Source: Alistipes sp. (GTDB taxonomy: Bacteria > Bacteroidota > Bacteroidia > Bacteroidales > Rikenellaceae). From it: DNA of 64,000 bases. Below the pieces are notes generated by a model. The model saw only the letters and a list, made by a program, of their open reading frames with translations, made no database searches and was not told the origin of the DNA. Location of the stretch: NCBI GenBank assembly GCA_022782405.1, contig JALFNK010000013.1, forward strand, positions 248,001-312,000, read 5' to 3'. Each line of letters begins with the position of its first letter. Position 1 is the first letter of the stretch. Position numbers and translations under genes: made by a program. Shown here piece by piece: positions 29,069-37,864 of this stretch.

Positions 29069-29645
29069 ACGACTGTGCCGTTACATAGTAGAACGAGAGG
29101 TACTCCTTGCCCTCGGCGGCCTTGCGGGCGGCGATCCGGGCGCGGAAGTCGGCGATACGCTCCCCGACCGTGTTGCCCGTCTCCTGACGGGCAGCCTTCT
29201 CGGTGCTGCAGCCGGCCTCGGTCGTGCCGTGCTTCTCGGCTGTCCGGGCCTTCGCCTGCGCCTCCCAGTTGGCCAGGTAGGCTTCGTCGATACGCTCCTC
29301 GTCCACACGTCCCGTTACGCGCACGATGCGGTTCACGCACTGCGGGTCGAAACTGCCCAGCTCGCCGCTCTCTACACGGATCGTCTGCGTATCGTCGCTG
29401 CCCATCAGGAAAATCTTGCGGGCACCGTGCTTGCAGGTATGGGTGCAGATTCCTTCGATCGTTACCGTCTGCCCGACGAGCGAATCGGCGGCAAGAAGCA
29501 GATCGTCGATTTCGAGCACATCGGAAGCCGCAGCCGTTGCAGCGGCCGACACCGTACTTTTCCGGCTATTGCCGCGACAGCCAGTCAGCAGGCAGGCGCC
29601 GCATGCCACAACGAGGCACAGGGCGCAGAGGAGAACTTTTTTCAT
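29052..29645 (-). CDS. OB-fold-like lipoprotein
   Basis: A 197-residue lipoprotein (signal MKKVLLCALCLVVACGAC, with the likely lipidated cysteine in LLTGC). Residues about 50-120 look like a small beta-barrel OB domain: DSLVGQTVTIEGICTHTCKHG, KIFLMGSDDTQTIRVE, NRIVRVTGRVDE. CTHTCKHG is a possible metal or thiol site. The C-terminal half is helical and charged. First gene of the operon; start at ATG 29645 because it begins the signal peptide. Confidence 0.7.
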   Translation of the reverse strand: MKKVLLCALCLVVACGACLLTGCRGNSRKSTVSAAATAAASDVLEIDDLLLAADSLVGQTVTIEGICTHTCKHGARKIFLMGSDDTQTIRVESGELGSFDPQCVNRIVRVTGRVDEERIDEAYLANWEAQAKARTAEKHGTTEAGCSTEKAARQETGNTVGERIADFRARIAARKAAEGKEYLSFYYVTAQSYEIQQ

Positions 29646-29768
29646 GGGTATAAGGTGTTTCAGAATCATTTTCGGGCGCAAAGGTACGCGTTCCGGAGGT
29701 TCCGCACCATACCTAAAAATTGGGATTTTCCCGACGGAGACGCCGCACGGCGACGTCGCGGATCCGGA

Positions 29769-30668
29769 TCAGTTCGCCGCCCTGAAGGCATTGGGAGTCT
29801 GTCCCGTCAGCTTCTTGAACATGCGGGTGAAGTGCTGCGGATACTGGAACCCCAGTTCGTAGGCCACCTCGCCGATCGTCCGCGACGGGTCGAGCATGAG
29901 CTCCTTGGCCACGTCGAGCAGTTTCAACTGGATGTATTCCTGGGCCGTACGGCCCGTCTCCCGCTTCACCAGATCCCCGAAATAGTTGGGCGACAGGCAC
30001 AGCTCGCCGGCACAGTAGCGCACCGAAGGAAGCCCCTCGCGACGCGCCCGGCCATCGGTGAAGTAGTCGTCCAGAAGGCGTTCGAAGCGCGTCAGGATGT
30101 CGCGGTTCGCGGTCGAGCGCGTGATGAACTGCCGCTCGTAGAAGCGCAGGCAGTAGTCGAGCAGCATCTCGATCTGTATGGCCACCAGCCGCCGGCTGTG
30201 GCGGTCGATGGCACGCCCCAGTTCGTCGCGGATCCGCTGCAGGCAGTCCACGACCAGACCGCGCTCCCGCTCCGAGAGATGCAGCGCCTCGTTCACCTCA
30301 TAGGAGAAGAAGCCGTACTCCTTCATGTTGCGGCCCAGCGAGGTGCCGCGGATCAGGTCGGGATGGAAAACCAGCGCCCACCCCTTCGGCTGAAACTTCT
30401 CCCCCTTATCCTCGAAACCGATCACCTGGCCGGGAGCCAGACAGACGAGCGTTCCCTCCTGATAGTCGTAGTAGTGGCGGCCGTAGATCATGTCGCCGCA
30501 GCGGACCTCCTTGAGGAAGATCGCGTAGAAGCCGAATGTCTGCCGCAGATGGTAAATAGGTTGCACTTCGGAAAAGTCGATGACGCCGACAAGCGGATGC
30601 AGCGTCTCGACGCCCAGCATCGCCTGATACTCGGCGATCGTCTCGATATGGCGGATCTTCTGTTCCAT
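29769..30668 (-). CDS. AraC-family transcriptional regulator
   Basis: A 299-residue regulator: an N-terminal cupin-like sensing part (YHLRQTFGFYAIFLKEV, GTLVCLAPGQVIGFEDKG) and a C-terminal AraC helix-turn-helix pair at about 200-295, with YCAGELCLSPNYFGDLVKR and LLDVAKELMLDPSRTIGEVA then GFQYPQHFTRMFKKLTGQTPNAFR. It lies 123 bases upstream of the PepSY/ABC operon on the same strand and may control it. ATG 30668 is chosen; the longer upstream frame has no support. The ligand is unknown. Confidence 0.9.
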   Translation of the reverse strand: MEQKIRHIETIAEYQAMLGVETLHPLVGVIDFSEVQPIYHLRQTFGFYAIFLKEVRCGDMIYGRHYYDYQEGTLVCLAPGQVIGFEDKGEKFQPKGWALVFHPDLIRGTSLGRNMKEYGFFSYEVNEALHLSERERGLVVDCLQRIRDELGRAIDRHSRRLVAIQIEMLLDYCLRFYERQFITRSTANRDILTRFERLLDDYFTDGRARREGLPSVRYCAGELCLSPNYFGDLVKRETGRTAQEYIQLKLLDVAKELMLDPSRTIGEVAYELGFQYPQHFTRMFKKLTGQTPNAFRAAN

Positions 30669-30836
30669 GGAGCACTTCGTTTTCCACAAAGATAGGATTT
30701 TTCCGGGGGATTCCGCACGCCTCGAAGGCGGAATCCGGAATCGGGGTAGCAAAAACCGGAATCCGTCTACCCGTACTGCCGGACATATCGGACCAAACGC
30801 CCCGGCCCGCCGGTCTTCGGAACAGACCGTATCGGA

Positions 30837-32126
30837 TCAGATTTTCCGCGGATAGCGCAGCAGGATGGCCAGCAGCGCCACGACACCCAGCACAATCGGA
30901 TAATAAAGATAACGGATAATGCCCAGCGGAGAAATCCCCGTAAGCCCCGCGGCCATAAGCAGCTGCGCGCCATAGGGCAAAAGCCCCTGGGTGAAGCAGG
31001 AGAAGGTATCGAGCAGGCTGGCGCTGCGCCGCCGGTCCACGCCGAAACGGTCGGCGATCTGCCGGGCGATGGGGCCCACGGTCAGGATGGCGATCGTGTT
31101 GTTGGCCGTGCAGAGGTTGGCCAGGCAGACCAACCCCGCGATGGTACCCTCGGCACCGCGACGCCCCGAGATGCGGCGCGTCATCCGCTCGATGATGTAG
31201 TCGATGCCGCCGTTGATGCGGATCATCTCCAGAAGTCCGCCAGCCAGCAGCGTAATGATAATCAACTCACCCATACCCGTGATGCCCTGTCCCATACCGC
31301 CGCACCACTCCATCAGCGAAAAGCTACCCGTGGCAAGGCCGATCGCACCCGATGCGGCAATGCCGAGCAGCAGCACCTTCATGACATTCATTCCGGCCAC
31401 AGCCGTTATGAGGACCAGCAGGTAAGGGACGACACGGATCCAGGCGACCGGTTCGGCCGCAGTGGCCACCTCCGCAGCACTTCCCGTTACAAGGTAAATC
31501 GCCAGCGTTATGATCGCCGCCGGGGCTACGATCCGCACATTGACCCGAAACTTGTCGCGCAGGTCGCACTCCTGGGTACGCGTAGCGGCGATAGTCGTAT
31601 CGGAGATGAACGAAAGGTTGTCGCCGAAGAAGGCACCGCCTACGACGATGGCCGTGAGCCAGGCTTCGTTCATACCGGTCTCAGCAGCCAGCCCCGCAGC
31701 CACTGGGACCAGCGCCACAACCGTTCCGACCGACGTGCCGACCGAAAAGGAGACGAAACAGGCGGCCAGGAAAAGTCCCGCGGGGAGCAGGCTCCCCGGC
31801 AGCAGATGCAGCGTCAGCGCCACGGTGGCATCGACGGCGCCCATGCTCCGGGCCGATTCGGCAAAGGCTCCCGCCAATACGAAGATCCAGATCATCAGCA
31901 TGACGTTTTGGTCCGAAGCCCCGGCAGAAAAATGCCCGATGCGTTCAGCAAAGGGCATGCGCCGCATCATGGCTACAGCATAGACCGATGCAGCGATAAA
32001 GGCCACGGAGATCGGCATGCGGTAGAAGTCGCCGGCCAGCAGCGATACGACAAGATAAATAAGGAGGAATACCAACAAAGGGGTGAGCGCCAGAAATCCG
32101 CCGCGTCGTACGGGAGTCGGAGTCAT
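30837..32126 (-). CDS. NhaC-family Na+/H+ antiporter
   Basis: A 429-residue inner-membrane protein with about eleven to twelve hydrophobic helices. GGAFFGDNLSFISDTTIAAT is the family signature, and CLANLCTANNTIAILTVGP with SLLDTFSCFTQGLLPYGAQL are conserved C-terminal segments. It would exchange sodium for protons, or a related organic substrate as in NhaC relatives. It ends 169 bases from the AraC gene and stands alone on the minus strand. The length is slightly short for NhaC but no segment is missing. Confidence 0.88.
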   Translation of the reverse strand: MTPTPVRRGGFLALTPLLVFLLIYLVVSLLAGDFYRMPISVAFIAASVYAVAMMRRMPFAERIGHFSAGASDQNVMLMIWIFVLAGAFAESARSMGAVDATVALTLHLLPGSLLPAGLFLAACFVSFSVGTSVGTVVALVPVAAGLAAETGMNEAWLTAIVVGGAFFGDNLSFISDTTIAATRTQECDLRDKFRVNVRIVAPAAIITLAIYLVTGSAAEVATAAEPVAWIRVVPYLLVLITAVAGMNVMKVLLLGIAASGAIGLATGSFSLMEWCGGMGQGITGMGELIIITLLAGGLLEMIRINGGIDYIIERMTRRISGRRGAEGTIAGLVCLANLCTANNTIAILTVGPIARQIADRFGVDRRRSASLLDTFSCFTQGLLPYGAQLLMAAGLTGISPLGIIRYLYYPIVLGVVALLAILLRYPRKI

Positions 32127-32473
32127 ATCTTTTTTTCAATCAATTCGTTTCGGCTTGCAAAAATAGGGTAAAATTTCGTCCGGACAATGCGGCGGGTAAT
32201 ATTTATCCCACATACCGTATCAGACATATGGCTCATAATCGATACTTTACAATTACCCGCAAGGCATTTTGAAAATATTTTTGACCAAAAAGGTTGATCG
32301 GTCGAATATTATTGCTACATTTGTGTTATATAAATGTTACAATTTTATTACGAAGCTGTTGAAAAAAAGCTCCACCGAACGACTTACACAGATCAAACAA
32401 CTGTATATTAAACATATAACACACAAGAGAAGAACCTAAAAACACTTAATCAATCAATCTTAAAATTTTTATT
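32127..32473. other. 347-base divergent gap between antiporter and lipoprotein genes
   Basis: No gene is seen. The plus-strand lipoprotein promoter lies at 32294-32323, leaving a leader of about 140 bases. No riboswitch-like structure was recognised. Confidence 0.5.
32294..32323 (+). promoter_or_regulatory. Promoter of the first tandem lipoprotein gene
   Basis: TTG (32294-32296), 19 bases, then TACATTTG (32316-32323), an exact Bacteroidetes promoter. Confidence 0.75.
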
Positions 32474-33913
32474 ATGAAACGCTTTTTCAGTTTAATGACG
32501 CTCTTTCTCGCTGGAGGAGCTCTTCTGATGACTTCCTGTTCGTCCGATGACGATGATGACAACGGCGGCGGCGGTGGCACGACCGGCAATGCCCCCTTCG
32601 CATCCGTTACGGCCAAGGACGGTGCCAGCACGATGACAGCAACCATCGACGATACGGAGAAGACTATCAAGTTCGGTGAGTTCCAGAATACCACGGACAT
32701 GTCGGCAGTCGAGGTTACCTTTAAGATGAACAAGGGACACATCCTCAAGACCCCTGCAAACCTCACGTCGAACGTCAATCTGACGGTTCCCGCCACGGTG
32801 GTTGTTCTTCTAAATGGCAAGACGGAGGAGACCTATACGATGACCGCTGTGGTTCCCGAGGCTCCTGATGCCGTACTCGGCGCCAAGGTAAACGGCGTGG
32901 ACGCTACGGTCGGCGAGGACAACAGCATCACGATCAAGTGGGAAGAGGGCATGGAGATCAACCATATGGTCTTCGAGCTCGACCTGGCCGACGGCGCTAC
33001 GGTAAAATCTCCCGAGGACTGCACCTTCGACCTGGAATTCGAAGAGGGCAAGCTGGTTGTAAACTACCTCGACGAGGATATCACCTATACCGTAAAGGCA
33101 ACCGACTACAAGGATCCGATGCTCGACCTGGGGTGGACGGATGTAACGGCCAACTTCGGCACGCTGCCCGCCTACATCAAGGTCTATAAGACGGAAAAGG
33201 CCGCCGGTATCGATGGCAACATTGCTTATGTCGCCATGATCGGCAGCAAGGCAGAGATGGGCTGCGTAGGCGAAGGTACCGGCACCAAGAAGACCATTAG
33301 CGATCTTGAGGCAGACGGTGCCTACAAGGTATATCTTGTAGGTATTGACTCGTCGACGGTTCAGCTCATGGTCAGCGACGGCAAGCTCGTTCAGGCCAAC
33401 TCCCGTGTAACCGGTACGCTGGGTCAGAACGAGGACGGCAGCTACCAGATCTCCTACGCTTACACGATCGATAACAAGATCTATACCTTCCCGTTCGTTG
33501 CTTCGGGAACCTACGAAAACCCGACTGCCGACAAGGGTGAGGCTTGGGCCCCCAAGACTGCCGTAGCCGGTCTGCACATGATTCTCTATGAAGGGAACAT
33601 CCTGACATCGGCACACGCCATGACCAATGAGGGTGCAGCCATCTATTACGGAGATGCCGACTACTATGCACGTTCTGCTGTCGGAATCACGAAATACGAC
33701 AAGATCTTCGCATTCTGCGGTCAGCAGGTTGAAGGAAGCCGCGGTGTTTCGATTCCCGAGTTGGCTCAGATCATGAAGGATTTCGGTTGCGAAGAAGCCA
33801 TCCAGTTCGAGGCATCTGGTACGCCCAACATGCACATCAACAAGTTGGAGACCGTCGTAAACTCGAAGGTGCCCAACCTCAAGCCCGTGCAGGTTGCCAT
33901 CGCATTCCGGTAA
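32474..33913 (+). CDS. Surface lipoprotein A with phosphodiester-glycosidase-like C-terminus
   Basis: A 479-residue lipoprotein: signal MKRFFSLMTLFLAGGALLMTSC, then SSDDDDDNGGGGG, a typical surface-export linker. Two Ig/DUF5018-like beta units follow (about 40-130 and 135-215). The C-terminal region (about 245-470) resembles phosphodiester glycosidase (NAGPA) proteins: SAVGITKYDKIFAFCG, then SIPELAQIMKDFGCEEAIQFEA, but the usual DGGGS catalytic stretch is missing. It is a paralog of the next lipoprotein and shares an almost identical start. Function unknown; secreted adhesin or carbohydrate-binding role is possible. Confidence 0.8.
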   Translation: MKRFFSLMTLFLAGGALLMTSCSSDDDDDNGGGGGTTGNAPFASVTAKDGASTMTATIDDTEKTIKFGEFQNTTDMSAVEVTFKMNKGHILKTPANLTSNVNLTVPATVVVLLNGKTEETYTMTAVVPEAPDAVLGAKVNGVDATVGEDNSITIKWEEGMEINHMVFELDLADGATVKSPEDCTFDLEFEEGKLVVNYLDEDITYTVKATDYKDPMLDLGWTDVTANFGTLPAYIKVYKTEKAAGIDGNIAYVAMIGSKAEMGCVGEGTGTKKTISDLEADGAYKVYLVGIDSSTVQLMVSDGKLVQANSRVTGTLGQNEDGSYQISYAYTIDNKIYTFPFVASGTYENPTADKGEAWAPKTAVAGLHMILYEGNILTSAHAMTNEGAAIYYGDADYYARSAVGITKYDKIFAFCGQQVEGSRGVSIPELAQIMKDFGCEEAIQFEASGTPNMHINKLETVVNSKVPNLKPVQVAIAFR

Positions 33914-33970
33914 TCAAATAATGAAACGGTAACCCGGAAATAAAGGCCAAACAACCGTTTCATGCAAGCA

Positions 33971-34005
33971 AATACCCCTTGCCGGATGGCAAGGGGTATT
34001 TTTTA
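33971..34005 (+). terminator. Terminator after lipoprotein A
   Basis: A 13-bp stem (AATACCCCTTGCC with GGCAAGGGGTATT) and a T-run. Confidence 0.88.
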
Positions 34006-34035
34006 TTAAACGCCGACAAAACAAATCAGTAAGAC

Positions 34036-34070
34036 AAAAAAGAGGCGTCCCCGGCATGAGGACGCCTCTT
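34036..34070 (-). terminator. Terminator after tRNA-Ser
   Basis: AGAGGCGTCC (34041-34050) pairs with GGACGCCTCT (34060-34069); TTTTTT follows on the minus strand. It ends the tRNA-Ser transcript. Confidence 0.85.
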
Positions 34071-34076
34071 CGTGTG

Positions 34077-34161
34077 CGGAAGGAGAGGGATTCGAACCCC
34101 CGGAGCCTTGCAGCTCAACGGTTTTCAAGACCGCCGCGATCGACCACTCCGCCATCCTTCC
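34077..34161 (-). tRNA. tRNA-Ser (anticodon TGA)
   Basis: An 85-base tRNA with a long variable arm, acceptor stem GGAAGGA/TCCTTCC, loop CTTGAAA giving anticodon TGA (reads UCA), and a standard GTTCGAAT T-loop. CCA is not encoded. It lies between two paralogous lipoprotein genes on the opposite strand. Confidence 0.95.
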
Positions 34162-34172
34162 TAATCAAAGGA

Positions 34173-34204
34173 CAAAAGTAACATGCATTTTCCATTTGGC
34201 CAAA
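34173..34204 (-). promoter_or_regulatory. Promoter of tRNA-Ser
   Basis: On the minus strand TTTG (34204-34201), 20 bases, then TACTTTTG (34180-34173). Confidence 0.75.
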
Positions 34205-34539
34205 TCTTCCTGGTGTTTTGTACGAACTCATCGAATTCTGATGCCCCCCAATTTAAATACGACCGTATCGTGCCAGGGCGGTGCGGGCTGCATGCCGAAA
34301 AAAAACTCGAAGAGGTACAATGTGATTTCGAAATGACGATTCGTCCGATTGTTACAATACTATTACATTTTATCATAACATATTGCTTGATTAATTTTTT
34401 TTACGATTTTTGTTAAACAAACAAAGTTTCCGACCCCGGAACATGATTCGAAACGAAAATAGGAATCTGCCGGATACGAAACAGAAAGAAGCGAAAACCT
34501 AAACACAAAAATCTATTCACCTTTCTTAAAATCTTTATC
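34205..34539. other. Non-coding leader region of lipoprotein B
   Basis: No gene is seen. A likely promoter lies at 34383-34412: TTG, 19 bases, then GATTTTTG, one base off the TAnnTTTG box. Confidence 0.4.
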
Positions 34540-35985
34540 ATGAAACGTTTTTTCAGTTTAATGACGCTCTTTCTCGCTGGAGGAGCTCTTCTGATGACCT
34601 CCTGTTCGTCCGATGACGACGATGACAACGGCGGCGGTGGCGGCACGACCGGCAATGCCCCCTTCGCATCCGTTACGGCCAAGGATGGCAGCAGTACCTT
34701 GACAGCCACCATCGATGATACGGAAAAGACTATCAAGTTCGGCGAATTCCAGAACATGACAAATCTGACCTCGGTCGAGGTTACTTTCAAGATGAACAAG
34801 GGACACATCCTCAAGACGCCCGAAAACCTTACATCGAACGTCAATCTGATGTCGCCTGTTTATGTTACTGTCCTTCTTAACGGCACAACCGAGGAAACCT
34901 ACACGATGACGGCCGAGGTTCCCGAGATGCCCGATCCGGTGCTCAGTGCAAAAGTCAATGGCGTAGCAGCCACGGTAGCCGATGACAAAAGCATCACGAT
35001 CAAGTGGGAAGAGGGCATGGAGATCAACCACATGGTCTTCGAGCTCGAACTGGCCGAGGGAGCCACGGTAAAAACCCCCGAGGACTGCACCTTCGACCTA
35101 GAGTTCGGCGAGGGTACGCTGGTTATCGACTACTACGGCGAAGAGATCGTATACACGGTCCGCGCCACCGACTACAAGGATCCGATGCTCGATATGGGAT
35201 GGGCTGATGTAACGGCCAACTTCGGCACGCTGCCCGCCTATATCAAGGTTTACAAGACGGAAAAAGCAGGTGGCATCGACAATGCCGCAGCCTATGTGGT
35301 AATGCTCGGCAGCCAGGCCGAAATGGGTTGCATCGGCGAGGGCGTAACGAACAAGAAGGCTCTGAAAGACCTCGAAACCGAAGGCGATTACAAGGTATAT
35401 CTCGTAGGCGTCGATTCGTCGATCACCCAGATCATGGTTCGCGACGGCAAAATTGCCCAGGCCGACACCCGCATCAGCGGCACGCTGGGTCAGAATACCG
35501 ACGGCAGCTACCAGATCTCCTATGCCCATATTATCGAGAATAAAGTCTATACCTTCCCGTATCGCGCTTCGGGCGCCTTCGAGGCACCGACCGCCGCCAA
35601 GGGAACGGTTTGGGAACCCAAGACCGCTGTTGAAGGCCTGCACATGATCCTCTACGACGGAAACGTACTGACCGAGGCTCAGGTCATCACCAACGAAGGA
35701 CTTGCTCTCTTCTACAAGGATACCGACCTCTATGCACGCGCCGCAATCGGTGTTACGAAGTACGGCAAACTCTTCGTATACTGTGGCGATGAGTCGGGCG
35801 ACTATATCGGAACCACGGTTCCCCAGGTGGCACAGATCATGAAGGATTTCGGTTGCGTGAATGCCATCCAGCTCGAGGCCTACGACTCGCCCGACCTGCA
35901 CATCAACAAGCAGGAGACGGTTACCAACCTGCTGGCAGCGGCCGGTACACCCAAGAAGATGCAGTGTGCCATTGCCTTCAAGTAA
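34540..35985 (+). CDS. Surface lipoprotein B, paralog of lipoprotein A
   Basis: A 481-residue paralog of the preceding lipoprotein. The first 50 codons are almost identical in DNA, including the signal peptide and SCSSDDDDD linker, while the rest has diverged to about two-thirds identity by eye. The C-terminus again resembles phosphodiester glycosidases (AAIGVTKYGKLFVYCGDE, then TVPQVAQIMKDFGCVNAIQLEA) without DGGGS. It has its own promoter and terminator, so the two copies can be regulated apart. The strong 5' identity suggests recent duplication or gene conversion. Confidence 0.8.
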   Translation: MKRFFSLMTLFLAGGALLMTSCSSDDDDDNGGGGGTTGNAPFASVTAKDGSSTLTATIDDTEKTIKFGEFQNMTNLTSVEVTFKMNKGHILKTPENLTSNVNLMSPVYVTVLLNGTTEETYTMTAEVPEMPDPVLSAKVNGVAATVADDKSITIKWEEGMEINHMVFELELAEGATVKTPEDCTFDLEFGEGTLVIDYYGEEIVYTVRATDYKDPMLDMGWADVTANFGTLPAYIKVYKTEKAGGIDNAAAYVVMLGSQAEMGCIGEGVTNKKALKDLETEGDYKVYLVGVDSSITQIMVRDGKIAQADTRISGTLGQNTDGSYQISYAHIIENKVYTFPYRASGAFEAPTAAKGTVWEPKTAVEGLHMILYDGNVLTEAQVITNEGLALFYKDTDLYARAAIGVTKYGKLFVYCGDESGDYIGTTVPQVAQIMKDFGCVNAIQLEAYDSPDLHINKQETVTNLLAAAGTPKKMQCAIAFK

Positions 35986-36031
35986 TCCCGACAGAATCGG
36001 ATCGGAGAAACGACGATCCGCATACGACACG

Positions 36032-36064
36032 AATCACCCCTGCAGTAGCAGGGGTGATTTTTTT
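36032..36064 (+). terminator. Terminator after lipoprotein B
   Basis: A 12-bp stem (AATCACCCCTGC with GCAGGGGTGATT, loop AGTA) and T7. Confidence 0.9.
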
Positions 36065-36154
36065 ACCGAAGCCGGCACTGCATTCGTTTTCATGAAATCG
36101 GTTCCCGGAATTGTCATTTTGATTCCGCAATTTCTATTTTATAAGAAAAATTCC

Positions 36155-36162
36155 TATCTTTG
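36155..36162 (+). promoter_or_regulatory. -7 promoter box of the HU gene
   Basis: TATCTTTG, an exact TAnnTTTG match, 48 bases before the HU start. No clear -33 partner is visible. Confidence 0.55.
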
Positions 36163-36209
36163 CCCTATACGCCGAGGTTAGGTTAGATGGTATTTTTCAA
36201 GAGGTTATT

Positions 36210-36470
36210 ATGAACAAGACGCAGCTGGTCGAGGCCATTGCGCTCGACGCGAACATCACGAAGATTGATGCCCGCAAGGCAGTCGATGCGCTGATCCGTG
36301 CAACCGCTCAAGCCCTCCGCGAAGGAGAGCGTGTAACGCTTACGGGACTCGGAACATTCTGCGTACAACATAAGGCCGCCCGCGTCGGGAGAAATCCCCG
36401 TACGGGTGCCGCCGTAAAGATCCCTGCACGCAATACCATCAAATTCAGGCCCTCGGCAGAACTCGAATAA
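36210..36470 (+). CDS. HU-family DNA-binding protein
   Basis: An 86-residue histone-like protein. The family pattern is clear: MNKTQLVEAIALDANITKIDARKAV as the helical dimer part, LTGLGTF, then the DNA-contacting arm ARVGRNPRTGAAVKIPARNTIKFRP. It bends and compacts DNA. The next gene follows after 11 bases and is likely cotranscribed. Bacteroidetes carry several HU paralogs; which one this is cannot be told from sequence alone. Confidence 0.93.
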   Translation: MNKTQLVEAIALDANITKIDARKAVDALIRATAQALREGERVTLTGLGTFCVQHKAARVGRNPRTGAAVKIPARNTIKFRPSAELE

Positions 36471-36481
36471 AACCGATTCCC

Positions 36482-37681
36482 ATGCCAGCCATTTCGCAAC
36501 GCGCGGAGCTGATGCCAGCCTCGCCGATCCGCAAACTCGTACCCCTTGCCGAAGCTGCACGCGCCCGGGGCATCAAGATATACCATCTGAACATCGGACA
36601 GCCCGACCTTCCGACCCCTCAGATAGGGCTCGACGCCCTGAAACATATCGACCGCACGGTCCTCGAATACAGCCCCAGCGACGGGTACCGCTCGCTGCGT
36701 GAAAAGCTCGTCTCCTACTACGAACAATACCAGATCCGCCTCTCGGCCGATGACATCATCGTTACCACGGGAGGTTCCGAGGCGGTGCTCTTCGCCTTCA
36801 TGTCATGCCTCAACCCCGGTGACGAGATCATTGTTCCCGAACCGGCCTACGCCAACTACATGGCCTTTGCCATCTCGGCCGGCGCCGTCATCCGTCCGGT
36901 GGTTTCATCCATCGAACAGGGCTTTGCTCTGCCCGACGTCGCCCGCTTCGAGGAGCTCATCAACGAGCGCACGCGCGGCATCCTGATCTGCAACCCCAAC
37001 AACCCTACGGGATACCTCTATACACGCCGCGAGATGAACCGCATCCGCGACCTGGTCCGCAAATACGACCTTTTTCTCTTTTCGGACGAGGTTTACCGCG
37101 AATTCATCTATACGGGATCACCCTACATTTCGGCCTGCCATCTCGAAGGAATCGAGCAGAATGTCGTGCTGATCGATTCCGTGTCGAAACGCTACTCCGA
37201 GTGCGGTATCCGCATCGGCGCGCTCATCACCAAGAACCGCACGCTGCGCAATGCCGTAATGAAGTTCTGCCAGGCGCGCCTCTCGCCACCGCTGCTGGGA
37301 CAAATCGTCGCGGAGGCGTCGATCGACGCTCCACGCTCGTACAGCACCGAAATCTACGAGGAGTATATCGAACGCCGCAAATGCCTGATCGACGGATTGA
37401 ACCGCATTCCGGGCGTCTATTCGCCCATTCCGATGGGCGCCTTCTACACCGTGGCCCGGCTTCCGGTCGAGGACAGCGATGACTTCTGTGCCTGGTGCCT
37501 CTCGGAATTCGAATACGAAGGTGAGACCGTGATGCTTGCCCCCGCGTCGGGGTTCTATTCCGACCCCACACGCGGCCGCAACGAAGTCCGTATCGCCTAT
37601 GTGCTCCGTAAGGAGGACCTCGAACGGGCCCTGGTCGTTTTGGCCAAGGCTCTCGAAGCCTACAACAGCCGCAGACGCTGA
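36482..37681 (+). CDS. PLP-dependent aminotransferase (class I/II)
   Basis: A 399-residue aminotransferase of the aspartate aminotransferase fold. The PLP lysine is in DSVSKRYSECGIRIG (about residue 236), the cofactor-phosphate contact STGGSEAVLFAF-like part is at about 95-105 (VTTGGSEAV), and CNPNNPTGY (about 178) is the ring-contact motif; the R near the end (NEVRIAY) binds the substrate carboxylate. It moves an amino group between an amino acid and 2-oxoglutarate; the exact substrate is not fixed by the sequence. It probably shares the HU transcript. Confidence 0.92.
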   Translation: MPAISQRAELMPASPIRKLVPLAEAARARGIKIYHLNIGQPDLPTPQIGLDALKHIDRTVLEYSPSDGYRSLREKLVSYYEQYQIRLSADDIIVTTGGSEAVLFAFMSCLNPGDEIIVPEPAYANYMAFAISAGAVIRPVVSSIEQGFALPDVARFEELINERTRGILICNPNNPTGYLYTRREMNRIRDLVRKYDLFLFSDEVYREFIYTGSPYISACHLEGIEQNVVLIDSVSKRYSECGIRIGALITKNRTLRNAVMKFCQARLSPPLLGQIVAEASIDAPRSYSTEIYEEYIERRKCLIDGLNRIPGVYSPIPMGAFYTVARLPVEDSDDFCAWCLSEFEYEGETVMLAPASGFYSDPTRGRNEVRIAYVLRKEDLERALVVLAKALEAYNSRRR

Positions 37682-37777
37682 ACAGCCCGATCGCAATGTC
37701 CGGAATCCTGCGGGACCGGACATTGCGGCCAAACCTCTACCATTTATTCCAATTTTATCGACTTTATGACCAAAAAG

Positions 37778-37809
37778 TTTGGGCCGAGGGGATAGTTTTT
37801 ATACTTTTG
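37778..37809 (+). promoter_or_regulatory. Promoter of the FadL-family gene
   Basis: TTTG (37778-37781), 20 bases, then TACTTTTG (37802-37809), an exact promoter. Confidence 0.75.
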
Positions 37810-37864
37810 CCCCCGATTTTGCGTATCCATGAGGTACGCCATTTAGAAACCAAACCAACACGTC

